A stretch of 64,000 nucleotides of DNA from an uncultured Paracoccaceae bacterium (GTDB taxonomy: Bacteria > Pseudomonadota > Alphaproteobacteria > Rhodobacterales > Rhodobacteraceae): the NCBI GenBank assembly GCA_947494675.1, contig CANLVP010000003.1:1-64000 (forward strand). Direction: 5' to 3'. This document shows, one piece after another, positions 8,969 to 17,827 of the stretch. Position numbers and translations under genes: made by a program. The notes beneath the pieces are model-generated. The model searched no databases, had not been told where the DNA came from, and saw only the letters and a list, made by a program, of their open reading frames with translations. The number at the start of each line of letters is the position of its first letter. Within the stretch, counting starts at the first letter, position 1.

Positions 8969-10594
8969 CTAGCCCCCCAACTTGACGTTATCGATGCCGA
9001 CGATCTTGTCGTACATCCAGTAGAAGATCAGCACGATGGCCAGCAAGATCGACCCCAGCGCCGCGGCCAAACCCCAGTTCAGGCTGGACGAAATATGGTA
9101 AGCGATACGGTTGGAGATAAAGACACCTTTGGTCCCGCCCACGATCTCGGGCGTGATGTAGTAGCCGATGGAAAGGATGAAAACGAGGATTGAACCAGCG
9201 CCGATCCCCGGCACACTTTGCGGGAAATAGACCCGCCAGAACGCGGTCCAATTGGTCGCGCCAAGGCTCTTGGCCGCACGCAGATAGCTGGGTGGGATCG
9301 TCTTCATCACCGAATAAAGCGGCAGGATCATAAAGGGCAGCAGGATATGCGTCATCGCGATAATCGTACCGGTGGCGTTGTTGATCAGTGCCAGGCGGTT
9401 TTCGTCGCCCACCAACCCGATCCAGACCAGCAGCTCGTTAATCACGCCTTGCTGTTGCAACAGCACTTTCCAGGCGGATGTTCGTACCAGCAACGACGTC
9501 CAGAACGGCAGCAGCACAAGGATCATTAGCAAGTTGGCTTTCGACGCTGGCAGGTTGGCCAGTAGCCACGCCACCGGATAACCCAGCAAGATGCAGCTAC
9601 AGGTGATCACAAACGACATCAGCATCGTGCGCCAAAAGAGCGTCAGATAAATCTGCTGATCCTCTGGCCGCCACTCAGCGCCATCGGGGCTTTTCTGCAT
9701 ATCGATGGAGTTGAGGAAATAGCCATTGGTGAAATCGGGGCTATAGGTCTGAATCGTTTGCCAAACCTCCACGCTGGCCCAGTCTTCATCAATGTCGATG
9801 AAGGCGGCCTTGATATCTTCGGTCTCAAAACCGGCCACCGGCCCTTGCGCGGCGACCAACGGCAGACCCGTGCCCGCAACGGATGACAGATCCGCGCTCG
9901 GCAGCTCTTGCGCCAGGGTATGGAAAAGGATCGGCCAAATGTCTTCGTCGAGCGGGTTGTCACCATCGCTTGCAACGAAATTGGCGAAGTCACCATAAAG
10001 GCGGGTTGTTTGTGGCAGGGCTTCGGCGGCACCGGGGTCTGCTGCGAAGCGGGGCGCATTGCCCTCTTCGCCGTTGTTCACCCAATCGGTCAGCGCGGCG
10101 TTCCAGTCGGCGGTGCCAAGGTTCACGGCCCAATTGGCCGGGGCCTCGAACCCTTCATCCAATGCCACGAACTGGTCCATCGCCAGCTCGCCCATTTCAT
10201 CAACGGCGCGGCCAGATTTACGGAAAAGCGACGAGACGCCCGTGGTCTCATAATTCAGGCGTGACCCCAGACGCGTATGTTGCTTTTGTTCAACCGCGAC
10301 CATCATGTCTTGGGCCAAAGCCTCAAAGACAGGGTCGCCGGGTGCCTCTTCGGTGCTTGCGTCCCATTCCACGACGGCGACAACGGTGCGGGGCAGCACA
10401 TCGCTGACAATCTGGTTTTCAACCGAGCGCAGCAGCATCTGCGCAATGGGCCAGATGAAGGTAATCAGAATAAACAGCAGCAGCGGTGCGATCAGCATGA
10501 GCGCACGCATCTTTTGGCGACGCAATGCGCGGTTCAGCGATTTCTTAAGCGGCGTGCCATCGGCCGCCAGAACTGGGCCCGCTGCATCGGTCAT
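8969..10594 (-). CDS. ABC transporter permease (PotB-like) with a large periplasmic insertion
   Basis: A 541-residue partner permease, nearly twice the usual 285-residue PotB length. TM1 (about residues 32-53) is followed by some 240 hydrophilic, acidic residues that must lie in the periplasm. The standard five-helix core follows (about 305-535) with the EAA loop A-A-K-S-L-G-A-T...V-Y-F-P-Q-S-V-P-G. It forms a heterodimer channel with the downstream permease. The start abuts the stop of the DUF1330 gene (TAAATG), so expression is coupled. Confidence 0.9.
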   Translation of the reverse strand: MTDAAGPVLAADGTPLKKSLNRALRRQKMRALMLIAPLLLFILITFIWPIAQMLLRSVENQIVSDVLPRTVVAVVEWDASTEEAPGDPVFEALAQDMMVAVEQKQHTRLGSRLNYETTGVSSLFRKSGRAVDEMGELAMDQFVALDEGFEAPANWAVNLGTADWNAALTDWVNNGEEGNAPRFAADPGAAEALPQTTRLYGDFANFVASDGDNPLDEDIWPILFHTLAQELPSADLSSVAGTGLPLVAAQGPVAGFETEDIKAAFIDIDEDWASVEVWQTIQTYSPDFTNGYFLNSIDMQKSPDGAEWRPEDQQIYLTLFWRTMLMSFVITCSCILLGYPVAWLLANLPASKANLLMILVLLPFWTSLLVRTSAWKVLLQQQGVINELLVWIGLVGDENRLALINNATGTIIAMTHILLPFMILPLYSVMKTIPPSYLRAAKSLGATNWTAFWRVYFPQSVPGIGAGSILVFILSIGYYITPEIVGGTKGVFISNRIAYHISSSLNWGLAAALGSILLAIVLIFYWMYDKIVGIDNVKLGG

Positions 10595-10882
10595 TTAGAC
10601 ACCTTCAACCAGAATGATTGTGCTTTCGGCGCAGCGACGGCGGATGTCGGCCACAGCCTGGTAATCCGGATCGTTGTAGGCCGCTTTGGCCGCGTCGAAA
10701 CTGTCGAATTCAATCACAACGTGGCGGCCCATCTCAACGCCCTCGGGTGTCTCGGATTGCCCGCCGCGCACGACGAAACGTGCCCCGTGGCTCTCAAGGA
10801 TTGGCGTGTCTTTCTGGACGTATTCGGGATAGCCCTCAGGGTCCGTCACTTTGATATGTCCGATAATATAGCCTTTGGGCAT
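10595..10882 (-). CDS. DUF1330 domain protein
   Basis: A 95-residue protein with the dimeric alpha+beta ferredoxin-like pattern of DUF1330 (start G-Y-I-I-G-H-I-K-V-T-D, then Y-x-x-Y, R-F-V-V-R-G-G, and E-F-D-S-F-D-A-A-x-x-x-Y-x-D-P-x-Y). No catalytic function is established for the family. A strong AGGAAGA ribosome binding site precedes the ATG. It lies inside the ABC importer operon between the solute-binding protein and the first permease, suggesting a role with the imported compound; this is inference. Confidence 0.9.
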   Translation of the reverse strand: MPKGYIIGHIKVTDPEGYPEYVQKDTPILESHGARFVVRGGQSETPEGVEMGRHVVIEFDSFDAAKAAYNDPDYQAVADIRRRCAESTIILVEGV

Positions 10883-10904
10883 GGGTCTTCCTTTGGTGGG
10901 GTGA

Positions 10905-10960
10905 AGGTGGGCAAATTGCCCACCCTACGCTGTCTTGTCAGGTGGGCAATCTGCCCACCT
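10905..10960. repeat. Pair of GGTGGGCA...TGCCCACC palindromes
   Basis: Two near-identical hairpin sequences lie 15 bases apart between the solute-binding protein gene and the DUF1330 gene: 10906-10924 (GGTGGGCAA-A-TTGCCCACC) and 10940-10960 (AGGTGGGCA-ATC-TGCCCACCT). They look like a REP/BIME-type dispersed intergenic palindrome; a half-copy of the core (GCGCCCACCCTAC) occurs at about 21815-21827. Inside an operon such structures often stabilise the upstream mRNA or partly terminate transcription, which would favour the binding protein over the permeases. Confidence 0.75.
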
Positions 10961-10968
10961 CTGTTCGC

Positions 10969-12075
10969 TTATTGCGCCAACCATGCCTGGAATTTTGCAT
11001 CCAGATCGTCACGGTAATCCGCCCACCACTCATAGTTATAGAGGAAGGTGTTCTTGGCGTTTTCCGGATCGGTCGGCATGTGCTGCGCCATGTCGATGCC
11101 CAATGTGGCATGCTTCCCGACCAATGGCGCGGAAGATGCACGCGCAGGACCGTAAGAGATGTACTTGGCCTGATCCGCCAAACGCTGCGTGTCAGTGGCA
11201 AAGCGCACATAGTCCAGTGCGCGGGCTTCACGCTCTGGGCTCAGACCGGTTGGGATGATCCAACCGTCAAGGTCAAACACCTGCGCGTCCCACAGCATGC
11301 CGACGGGCTGGTTCTGCTCTTCGATCAGGCTGAACAAGCGGCCGTTGTATGTTGTGCCCATCACAACTTCGCCATCGGCCAGCAACTGGGGCGTGTCTGC
11401 ACCAGCAGACCACCAAACGACATTGTCCTTGATGGTATCAAGCTTCGCAAATGCCTGCGCGATGCCTTCGTCAGTTTCCAGAACGTCGTAGACGTCTTCT
11501 GCTGCGACACCGTCACACAAAAGAGCCCATTCCATGTTGTTGATTGGGTTCTTCTCAAGCGAGCGATTGCCTGGATATGTGTCCAGATCAAACATGGCGC
11601 AGATCGAAGTTGGCGGCGTGTCGCCAACCAAATCTGTACGGTAGCCCGCTGTGGTCGAGTATACGATTTGCGGGATGAAGCAGTCGCTGACGATCAGATC
11701 GCCAAAGTCCTCGGACGCGGTAGAACCGTCGTCACCGGGTGCCAGTTGCTCATCGTGATTAATCTCAAGTGCGAGACCTTCGTCGCAAAGACGAATCGCG
11801 TCTGCAGCAACAACGTCGACCACATCCCAAGTCACGTTGCCTGCTTCGTTCATCGCGCGCAGCTTGGCGACGGCCTCAGATGAGCTTTCATCGTTGATGA
11901 TCGTGACGCCCGTCATCTCAGCATAGGGGTCGTGATACGCCGCTTGCTGTGACGCGGAATAGGCGCCGCCCCAGCTGACGATCGTCATTTCGCTTGCCAT
12001 ATGCCCGTCTGCAATCGCAGTGGTGCCGGCCAGCGTGAGGGCGGTTGTCGCCATCAGTGTTTTGGTCAGTTTCAT
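10969..12075 (-). CDS. Periplasmic solute-binding protein of a polyamine-type ABC importer
   Basis: A 368-residue PotD/PotF-like binding protein. The signal peptide (M-K-L-T-K-T-L... to A-I-A-D) exports it. The mature start T-I-V-S-W-G-G-A-Y-S-A-S-Q is the family hallmark, and the C-terminus has the typical aromatic cluster (Y-E-W-W-A-D-Y). A GGGAG ribosome binding site precedes the ATG. The ligand is uncertain: the branch includes putrescine, spermidine, opine and other cationic or amino-acid substrates. It is the second gene of the ATPase-binding protein-DUF1330-permease-permease operon. Confidence 0.9.
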   Translation of the reverse strand: MKLTKTLMATTALTLAGTTAIADGHMASEMTIVSWGGAYSASQQAAYHDPYAEMTGVTIINDESSSEAVAKLRAMNEAGNVTWDVVDVVAADAIRLCDEGLALEINHDEQLAPGDDGSTASEDFGDLIVSDCFIPQIVYSTTAGYRTDLVGDTPPTSICAMFDLDTYPGNRSLEKNPINNMEWALLCDGVAAEDVYDVLETDEGIAQAFAKLDTIKDNVVWWSAGADTPQLLADGEVVMGTTYNGRLFSLIEEQNQPVGMLWDAQVFDLDGWIIPTGLSPEREARALDYVRFATDTQRLADQAKYISYGPARASSAPLVGKHATLGIDMAQHMPTDPENAKNTFLYNYEWWADYRDDLDAKFQAWLAQ

Positions 12076-12152
12076 TTTTTTCTCCCGTTTCGATACCCGG
12101 ATTTATCTTGTGAAAGGGTTCACCGCCGGGCGCGGCGCGACCCCTATTGCGG

Positions 12153-13268
12153 TCAGGCGTCGAGCGCCCGGCAATCTTGTGGCAGCCAGCCGATTTCGAT
12201 CATCTCGCCGGGTTTGAGCCGGGTCTGATCGGGGGCGTTACGCGATTTGATGACAAACTCATCGGTGCCCGCGACGCGCAAGCGCGTGCGAAAGATGTCG
12301 CCCATATAAATGAACTCCAGCACTTCCGCCTTGAGTGTATGCGCACCGTCCTTCAGGCGTGATTTGTCGTATTCGACCCGTTCGGGGCGGATGCTGACCT
12401 TGGTGCGATCACCGACGGATTGCACGTTGACCGGGATGGCATCAATGATATCTCCGCTATCAAGCTTCACCACGCAGGCGTCGCCCTTGATCTCTTGAAC
12501 AACGCCTTCCAGCGTGTTGTTTTCACCGATAAATTGCGCCACGAAACTGTTTTCGGGCTGTTCATACAGCTGGTCCGGCGGGGCCAATTGCTGGATGCGA
12601 CCATCATCAAAGACGGCCACACGATCCGACATCGTCAGCGCCTCGGTCTGGTCGTGGGTCACATAGACCACCGTGATACCCAGTTCGTGGGCCAGGTTTG
12701 TGATTTCAAATTGCAGCGTCTCGCGCAACTGCTTGTCCAGCGCGCCAAGGGGTTCGTCCATCAGCACCAGCTCAGGCTCAAACACCAAAGCGCGTGCCAA
12801 AGCAATGCGCTGCTGTTGACCGCCCGACAGCTGGCTTGGACGCCGGCCAGCAAAGTCATTCATCTGCACCATGCCTAGCGCGCGGTGGACCTTTTCTTCC
12901 TGCACCGACTTGCCCAGCTTGCGCACTTGCAGCGGGAAGGCGAGGTTTTCGGCCACGGTCATATGCGGGAAAAGCGCATAGTTCTGGAACACCATGCCGA
13001 TGCCGCGTTTATGCGGCGGAATATTATTGATGCTGACACCATCCAACATGATGTCGCCATGGGTCGCCGTTTCAAAGCCCGCGAGCATCATCAGGCATGT
13101 CGTCTTCCCGGACCCCGACGGCCCCAGCATCGTCAGAAACTCGCCTTTTGGCATGGACAGGTTCAGGTCTTTGACGACAAGGTTTTCCCCATCGTAGCTT
13201 TTTTGAACACGTTCAAATGCGACGAACGCCGCGTCGCTGCTGGATTCTGACAATCCACGTCTCCCCAT
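12153..13268 (-). CDS. ABC transporter ATP-binding protein (PotA-like)
   Basis: A 371-residue ATPase that powers the importer encoded downstream. Walker A is G-P-S-G-S-G-K-T-T, the signature is L-S-G-G-Q-Q-Q-R, Walker B is L-V-L-M-D-E-P-L-G-A-L-D and the switch His is in V-Y-V-T-H-D-Q. A C-terminal TOBE-type regulatory domain (about residues 275-365) is present. The start is uncertain: ATG at 13268 was chosen, while an in-frame GTG at 13289 adds seven residues; neither has a clear ribosome binding site. It is the first gene of the operon, so the promoter should lie in 13269-13400. Confidence 0.92.
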   Translation of the reverse strand: MGRRGLSESSSDAAFVAFERVQKSYDGENLVVKDLNLSMPKGEFLTMLGPSGSGKTTCLMMLAGFETATHGDIMLDGVSINNIPPHKRGIGMVFQNYALFPHMTVAENLAFPLQVRKLGKSVQEEKVHRALGMVQMNDFAGRRPSQLSGGQQQRIALARALVFEPELVLMDEPLGALDKQLRETLQFEITNLAHELGITVVYVTHDQTEALTMSDRVAVFDDGRIQQLAPPDQLYEQPENSFVAQFIGENNTLEGVVQEIKGDACVVKLDSGDIIDAIPVNVQSVGDRTKVSIRPERVEYDKSRLKDGAHTLKAEVLEFIYMGDIFRTRLRVAGTDEFVIKSRNAPDQTRLKPGEMIEIGWLPQDCRALDA

Positions 13269-13400
13269 TGTCGGCGGCTTTAGCCACACTTATCAGGAAT
13301 GGACTAAACCGACGCAGCAGCGCGTTTGCAACCAATAACGTGTTAAAAAGTGTTCAGTTGGTTCGACATGTCGCGGTGAAAAGTGGCGTATGCTGCGACT

Positions 13401-15446
13401 TTAAGCGGATTGAAGCGCATCCAGCATAACTATGCGGCGCAATTCATCTAGCGCGAGTGGCTTGCCAAAGTAGAACCCTTGGACCGCCTGGCACTTTTCG
13501 CGCCGCAGGAATTCCAGCTCTTCCTGAACTTCAACCCCTTCCGCCAAAACTGGGATGTCCAATGCCGCCCCCAACAAGAGCGTTGCGCGCACGATCGCAG
13601 CCCGTTGCTTGTTGCGGTGAACATCCTGGATAAAGGAGCGGTCAATTTTGATCTTGTCGTATGGAAAGGCCTGAAGGGTCGCGAGTGACGAATATCCCGT
13701 GCCGAAATCATCCATCGCGATGCGCACGCCCATATCCTTGAGTTGCGACATCACCCGCAGCGTCAGCACCTCATCATCGATAATGCTGGCCTCCGTCACC
13801 TCGAGTTCGAGCCGTTGGGGCGACAGGCCCGTCTGATCCAGAATGCGCCGGACATCTTGGACAAAGGTCGGTTGCACCAATTGCTGGGGTGCCACATTGA
13901 CCGCAATCGCGTAAGGATTTGTCCATGTCCGCGCCTCGATGCAGGCCATATGCAGGACCCACAGGCCGATCTCTTGGATCAGGCCGGTTTCCTCTGCCAG
14001 CGGAATGAACTCACCCGGTGACACAGCTCCGCGTGTTGGATGGGTCCAACGTAGGAGCACTTCAAAACCGGTCACTGTCAGGGACTGCAACTCGTTCTGG
14101 CGTTGGAAAACCAAGGATAGTTCACCATTCTCGCAAGCTTGGCTCAGATCGTTCACCAATTGCTGGCGTTCTCTTTGTTGCTGGTCGAGTGCGGCGCTAT
14201 AGCGACAGATATCAAGATCAGGATCGGTTTTCGCGCGGCTCACGGCCAGGTTTGACTTTCCTTGAAGATCAAAAAGCCCTTCGTCATCATTGATCGTTGA
14301 TGCGATGCCAATGGACGCGCCGACGATGACACGTTCACCGCAGGGCAGCGCCACTGGTTCAAAGAGCACAGCACGCAGACGTTCTGCGAAGGCCATGACA
14401 TCTTGCTCGCGGCGATAGCCTTGGATGATCGCCACAAATTCGTCGCCCCCCGACCGAGCCACATACTCCCCCTGCCCCAGCACCTTGGCCAAGCGCGCGC
14501 CCAATTTGACGAAAATAGCGTCGCCGGAGGGGTGGCCATGAATATCGTTGATGTCTTGGAAGTTGTTCAGGTCGATCGTCAGGATCGCGACCTTGAGTGT
14601 TTCATCCTGCGCCATATCCGCTGTGCATTGTGAAAGCCTATGGTTCAGCCCCATCCTGTTGGGCAACCCCGTCAAGGGATCATGACAGGAAGCATGCGAC
14701 AGAAGTTTGCTGGTTTCGCCTTCAAGATAAAGCTCCACCCAAGTCGACGCAAATCCCACAAGCAAAATCAAAACCATCACGCCAAGGATCATGGCGGCCA
14801 TCAAGGCATCCGATAGGACTTTTGCCGGGACCGTGACCAATGGACTAAATGCGATGTCGACCGCGCTCATCCCCGTGAAATGGGTCGCGCAGATCGAAAG
14901 CACCATCAGAATTGCGCCGCCCAGCCAACAGATGCGCGTCGCCGGGCGCACCACGCGGTGAAAGGACAAAACTCCAAACGCCAGCCCCAAAATGACCGAG
15001 GCGAGCAATGGACCGGGGGCCCACATGATTTGGCCAGGCACCAAAAACGCGGACATCCCAATGTAATGCATCGCCGAAACCGCCGCGCCGAACAGAATCC
15101 CTGACAGCGGGTAAAGCGCCGCATCAGGCCGCGCCACCAATGCGATATTGGCCATCGCCATGCCCAGAATAGCCACAAGGAACGACACCCCGGTCATCGT
15201 CGGTTCATACGCATGGTCAAAGCCGGGGTCGTAGGCCAACATGGCCATGAAATGTGTCGACCACACGGTCGATCCCATCATCAACGTCGCAAGGGCCACT
15301 TGGATTGCGCGGCGCGGGCCCTGCGCCTTTAGCATCCGGCGGGCAAGGAGCGTGCTGAGCACTGATCCAAAAACACATACGACAGCCGCAAGAGCGACCA
15401 GCGCATAGTCATGATCTTGTGTGACACACAGATAGAGGTTGTACAT
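13401..15446 (-). CDS. MHYT-GGDEF-EAL c-di-GMP turnover protein
   Basis: A 681-residue membrane sensor and bifunctional c-di-GMP enzyme. The N-terminal part (about 1-235) is an MHYT domain with repeated motifs (T-H-F-M-A-M, M-H-Y-I-G-M, T-H-F-T-G-M) thought to bind copper and sense O2, CO or NO. An intact GGDEF motif near residue 335 predicts diguanylate cyclase activity; no RxxD inhibition site precedes it. The EAL domain has E-V-L-L-R-W near residue 460 (a conservative EAL variant), D-D-F-G-T-G-Y-S-S-L, K-I-D-R-S-F and A-E-G-V-E, so phosphodiesterase activity is likely. Start at 15446 was chosen because the MHYT fold begins here; a longer frame would run into tRNA-Leu. Confidence 0.92.
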   Translation of the reverse strand: MYNLYLCVTQDHDYALVALAAVVCVFGSVLSTLLARRMLKAQGPRRAIQVALATLMMGSTVWSTHFMAMLAYDPGFDHAYEPTMTGVSFLVAILGMAMANIALVARPDAALYPLSGILFGAAVSAMHYIGMSAFLVPGQIMWAPGPLLASVILGLAFGVLSFHRVVRPATRICWLGGAILMVLSICATHFTGMSAVDIAFSPLVTVPAKVLSDALMAAMILGVMVLILLVGFASTWVELYLEGETSKLLSHASCHDPLTGLPNRMGLNHRLSQCTADMAQDETLKVAILTIDLNNFQDINDIHGHPSGDAIFVKLGARLAKVLGQGEYVARSGGDEFVAIIQGYRREQDVMAFAERLRAVLFEPVALPCGERVIVGASIGIASTINDDEGLFDLQGKSNLAVSRAKTDPDLDICRYSAALDQQQRERQQLVNDLSQACENGELSLVFQRQNELQSLTVTGFEVLLRWTHPTRGAVSPGEFIPLAEETGLIQEIGLWVLHMACIEARTWTNPYAIAVNVAPQQLVQPTFVQDVRRILDQTGLSPQRLELEVTEASIIDDEVLTLRVMSQLKDMGVRIAMDDFGTGYSSLATLQAFPYDKIKIDRSFIQDVHRNKQRAAIVRATLLLGAALDIPVLAEGVEVQEELEFLRREKCQAVQGFYFGKPLALDELRRIVMLDALQSA

Positions 15447-15610
15447 AAACGGCACCGTTAGCCCAAGAACGTGCCGCACCTTGTCGCCAAAAAGGTAACA
15501 ATTCCGTCTACATCGCCGTCCAAAGCGCATGCGCGACGCAAATGAGCTGCAATATGCCCAAATGATCAAACTGTGTTTAGGAACGGCCCGTCCAATTTTC
15601 AGGATTGGAT

Positions 15611-15697
15611 TGGTGCGGTCGGAGGGACTCGAACCCTCACTCCGGTTAAAGAACAGCGACCTCAACGCTGCGCGTCTACCAATTCCGCCACGACCGC
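15611..15697 (-). tRNA. tRNA-Leu (anticodon GAG)
   Basis: On the minus strand it begins GCGGTCG and ends CGACCGC-A-CCA, with CCA encoded. The anticodon stem CAGCG/CGCTG encloses loop TTGAGGT, giving anticodon GAG. The D arm has the class II pattern TGGCGGAATTGGTAGAC, a long variable arm is present, and the T arm GGTTCGAGTCC is intact. Length is 87 bases. Confidence 0.97.
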
Positions 15698-15751
15698 ACG
15701 TCTAGGCTGCGGGTCTTCTAGTTGAGGGGTTGGGTCTTGCCAAGAGGGAAA

Positions 15752-16234
15752 TCACCTCGCTTGCGGCACACGTCGCGACGCGGTCCATGCAACCGTGGCA
15801 ACGACGACGAAGGTGGCCACAAACCCCAAGATCGGCGCATTGGCAAAGAATGCCTCGTTCAATCGGCGTCCGGGGAGAAACGTAAACAGTCCGGCAATGG
15901 CCAGGCCTTGAAAATAGAGGCTTTTCATGGCCCGTCCGTGCGCGGCAAAGCGGCGGTTGCGCAAATGCCAGATGCTTTCGCCCAAAGACACCAAAGTCAG
16001 CACCGAAAAGATATGGATCGGATTGAAGGGACCGATCACCGACCAACTGCTGATCATCAGACCGGTCGCTGCTAACCCAAACATTGACAGCATCCAGGTT
16101 CCGCCGACTGCGCGATGCAGGCAATCCCGCCTTGTGCGAAAAACGTTCACCGGCCCAAGGCCAATTGCGAACACTGCAAACATTAGGTGCAATTGGACCA
16201 TCGGTGGCGCGGTCAGGATGGGGGTTAGCGTCAT
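15752..16234 (-). CDS. DUF2306-like membrane protein
   Basis: A 160-residue protein with four predicted membrane segments (near residues 10-28, 48-68, 75-95 and 118-150). The pattern H-L-M-F-A-V-F-A-I-G-L-G-P followed by R-R-D-C-L-H-R-A-V-G-G-T-W and N-P-I-H-I-F-S matches the DUF2306 family, whose conserved histidines suggest haem or metal contacts. Function is unknown. It is divergent from the LytTR regulator across 126 bases, so the regulator may act on this gene. ATG 16234 was chosen because upstream in-frame sequence is hydrophilic and lies across the regulator's leader. Confidence 0.8.
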   Translation of the reverse strand: MTLTPILTAPPMVQLHLMFAVFAIGLGPVNVFRTRRDCLHRAVGGTWMLSMFGLAATGLMISSWSVIGPFNPIHIFSVLTLVSLGESIWHLRNRRFAAHGRAMKSLYFQGLAIAGLFTFLPGRRLNEAFFANAPILGFVATFVVVATVAWTASRRVPQAR

Positions 16235-16360
16235 ATCGTCAGGCCTTTGGTTGTGGTTTTTGCGGTCTTCTGGCAATTTCAGACAAGGCTCGCATTGGGG
16301 CAAAGCCAGATACGCAAAGAACGGAAAAACCACGTGGCCAGCGGCGCTCTCCCATTCGCG

Positions 16361-17113
16361 ATGCGTGAAGTGCGGACAACTTTCACCGATCCGCGCAGCT
16401 TTATCGTGCTCGCCGGTGTTGGTGTCGCGGTGGGCCTGTCCGGGCCGTTTGAGACCTTTACGCTCATGCCGACATTGCCGCGTATTGCCTATTGGACAGC
16501 GCTGGTCTTTGTGACCTATGCCACCGGGAACTTTGTCTCGGCCTATGTTCAGTTCCTTTTGCGGCGCCGCATCACCCACCCACAGTGGCGCAACGCCGTC
16601 GCGGGCATTGCAATTGGGCCGCCGGTCTTTGTTGTGATCGCTGCGATGAACTATGCCAGTTTCGGGCTTTTGCTTACTTCGGCATCAGAAATTCTGGCCG
16701 AGCTTGCAATCATCACGACGCTCAGCGTTCTGATTTCCGTAATCATGGGCCAGTTCGCCGCACCGGAAGATGCAACTCCACAGCCCCCCGCGATCCTTGA
16801 CCGCCTGCCATTCGACAAACGTGGCGCGCTTGTTGCGCTCTCGGTCGACGATCATTACGTCAGCGTTGTAACCACCAAAGGGCAAGAGATGGTGTTGATG
16901 CGCATGACAGATGCGATGAAGGAGACAGGTGATGTCGCTGGCATGCAGGTGCATCGGTCGCATTGGGTGGCGTTAGATAAGATCGCTTCAGTCAAACGCA
17001 GCGGGGATCGCGCGGTGCTGACCCTGCGCACCGGCGGCACCGTTCCTGTCAGCCGCAGCCATGTGCCCGCGCTGCGTGATGCAGGGCTCTTACCAAGGAG
17101 CAGTCATGGTTGA
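16361..17113 (+). CDS. Membrane-bound LytTR-family transcriptional regulator
   Basis: A protein of about 250 residues with four predicted N-terminal membrane segments (about 12-125) and a C-terminal LytTR DNA-binding domain (about 155-245; motifs [18 protein letters not shown] and P-V-S-R-S-H). This layout, common in Rhodobacterales, lacks a receiver domain, so the membrane part probably senses the signal directly. Start is uncertain: ATG 16361 matches the family's M-R-E-x-x-x-T-F opening, but GTG 16334 is also in frame. The end overlaps lipB by eight bases. Confidence 0.85.
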   Translation: MREVRTTFTDPRSFIVLAGVGVAVGLSGPFETFTLMPTLPRIAYWTALVFVTYATGNFVSAYVQFLLRRRITHPQWRNAVAGIAIGPPVFVVIAAMNYASFGLLLTSASEILAELAIITTLSVLISVIMGQFAAPEDATPQPPAILDRLPFDKRGALVALSVDDHYVSVVTTKGQEMVLMRMTDAMKETGDVAGMQVHRSHWVALDKIASVKRSGDRAVLTLRTGGTVPVSRSHVPALRDAGLLPRSSHG

Positions 17114-17786
17114 GTGGATCAATACGCCGGGCCTGACCCCCTACCCCGAAGCGCTTGCCTTTATGGAAAACCGGGCCGCTGCCATCGCACGCGGAAAGGC
17201 CGAGGAATGCATCTGGCTGCTGGAACATCCGCCACTTTATACTGCGGGCACATCTGCCAAGATCGAAGATCTGGTGGACCCCGACCGGTTTGACGTCTTT
17301 GAGGCGCGGCGCGGTGGGCAATATACCTACCACGGTCCGGGGCAACGCGTGGCCTATGTGATGCTGGACGTTGCAAAACGCGGGCGGGATGTGCGTTGTT
17401 TTGTGCATGATCTTGAAAGCTGGGTGATCGCCACGCTGGCAGAGTTTAACGTGACAGGTGAACGGCGTGACGGGCGCGTCGGCGTTTGGGTCACGCGGCC
17501 CGACAAGCCCAAAGCCGCTGATGGCAGCCTGCGCGAAGACAAGGTCGCGGCCCTCGGGATTCGTTTGCGCAAATGGGTTTCGTTTCACGGGCTTTCGATC
17601 AATGTTGAACCTGACCTTGCCCATTTTGACGGGATCGTGCCTTGTGGAATTACCGCCCATGGTGTCACGTCTCTGGTCGATCTTGGCCTGCCGGTGACGA
17701 TGGCGGACGTCGACGTAGCCTTGCAGCGCACCTTTCAAACGGTGATGCAGAAAAATGTGACGGCGCGCGGCAAATGCAGCGGTTAA
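17106..17786 (+). CDS. lipB: Octanoyl-[acyl-carrier-protein]:protein N-octanoyltransferase
   Basis: Transfers octanoate from ACP to the lipoyl domains of 2-oxoacid dehydrogenases and GcvH, the first step of lipoate assembly. The 226-residue protein carries the LipB signature [12 protein letters not shown], the catalytic K146 (K-V-A-A-L-G-I-R) and the acyl-thioester C180 ([11 protein letters not shown]). ATG 17106 has an AAGGAG ribosome binding site inside the end of the LytTR gene. No lipA is in the window. Confidence 0.96.
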   Translation: MVEWINTPGLTPYPEALAFMENRAAAIARGKAEECIWLLEHPPLYTAGTSAKIEDLVDPDRFDVFEARRGGQYTYHGPGQRVAYVMLDVAKRGRDVRCFVHDLESWVIATLAEFNVTGERRDGRVGVWVTRPDKPKAADGSLREDKVAALGIRLRKWVSFHGLSINVEPDLAHFDGIVPCGITAHGVTSLVDLGLPVTMADVDVALQRTFQTVMQKNVTARGKCSG

Positions 17787-17827
17787 ATTAGCGCATACTT
17801 AAACCTTCATCCCTAAACCCGTTTGTG

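Noticed and set aside
15447-15665. N-terminal extension of the MHYT-GGDEF-EAL protein
   Set aside because: The extension would run into the tRNA-Leu gene and is not membrane-like; the MHYT domain starts naturally at 15446.
17761-17815. Two TTAA words upstream of the GGDEF-EAL gene as a CtrA site
   Set aside because: They are about 12 bases apart, not the required seven.
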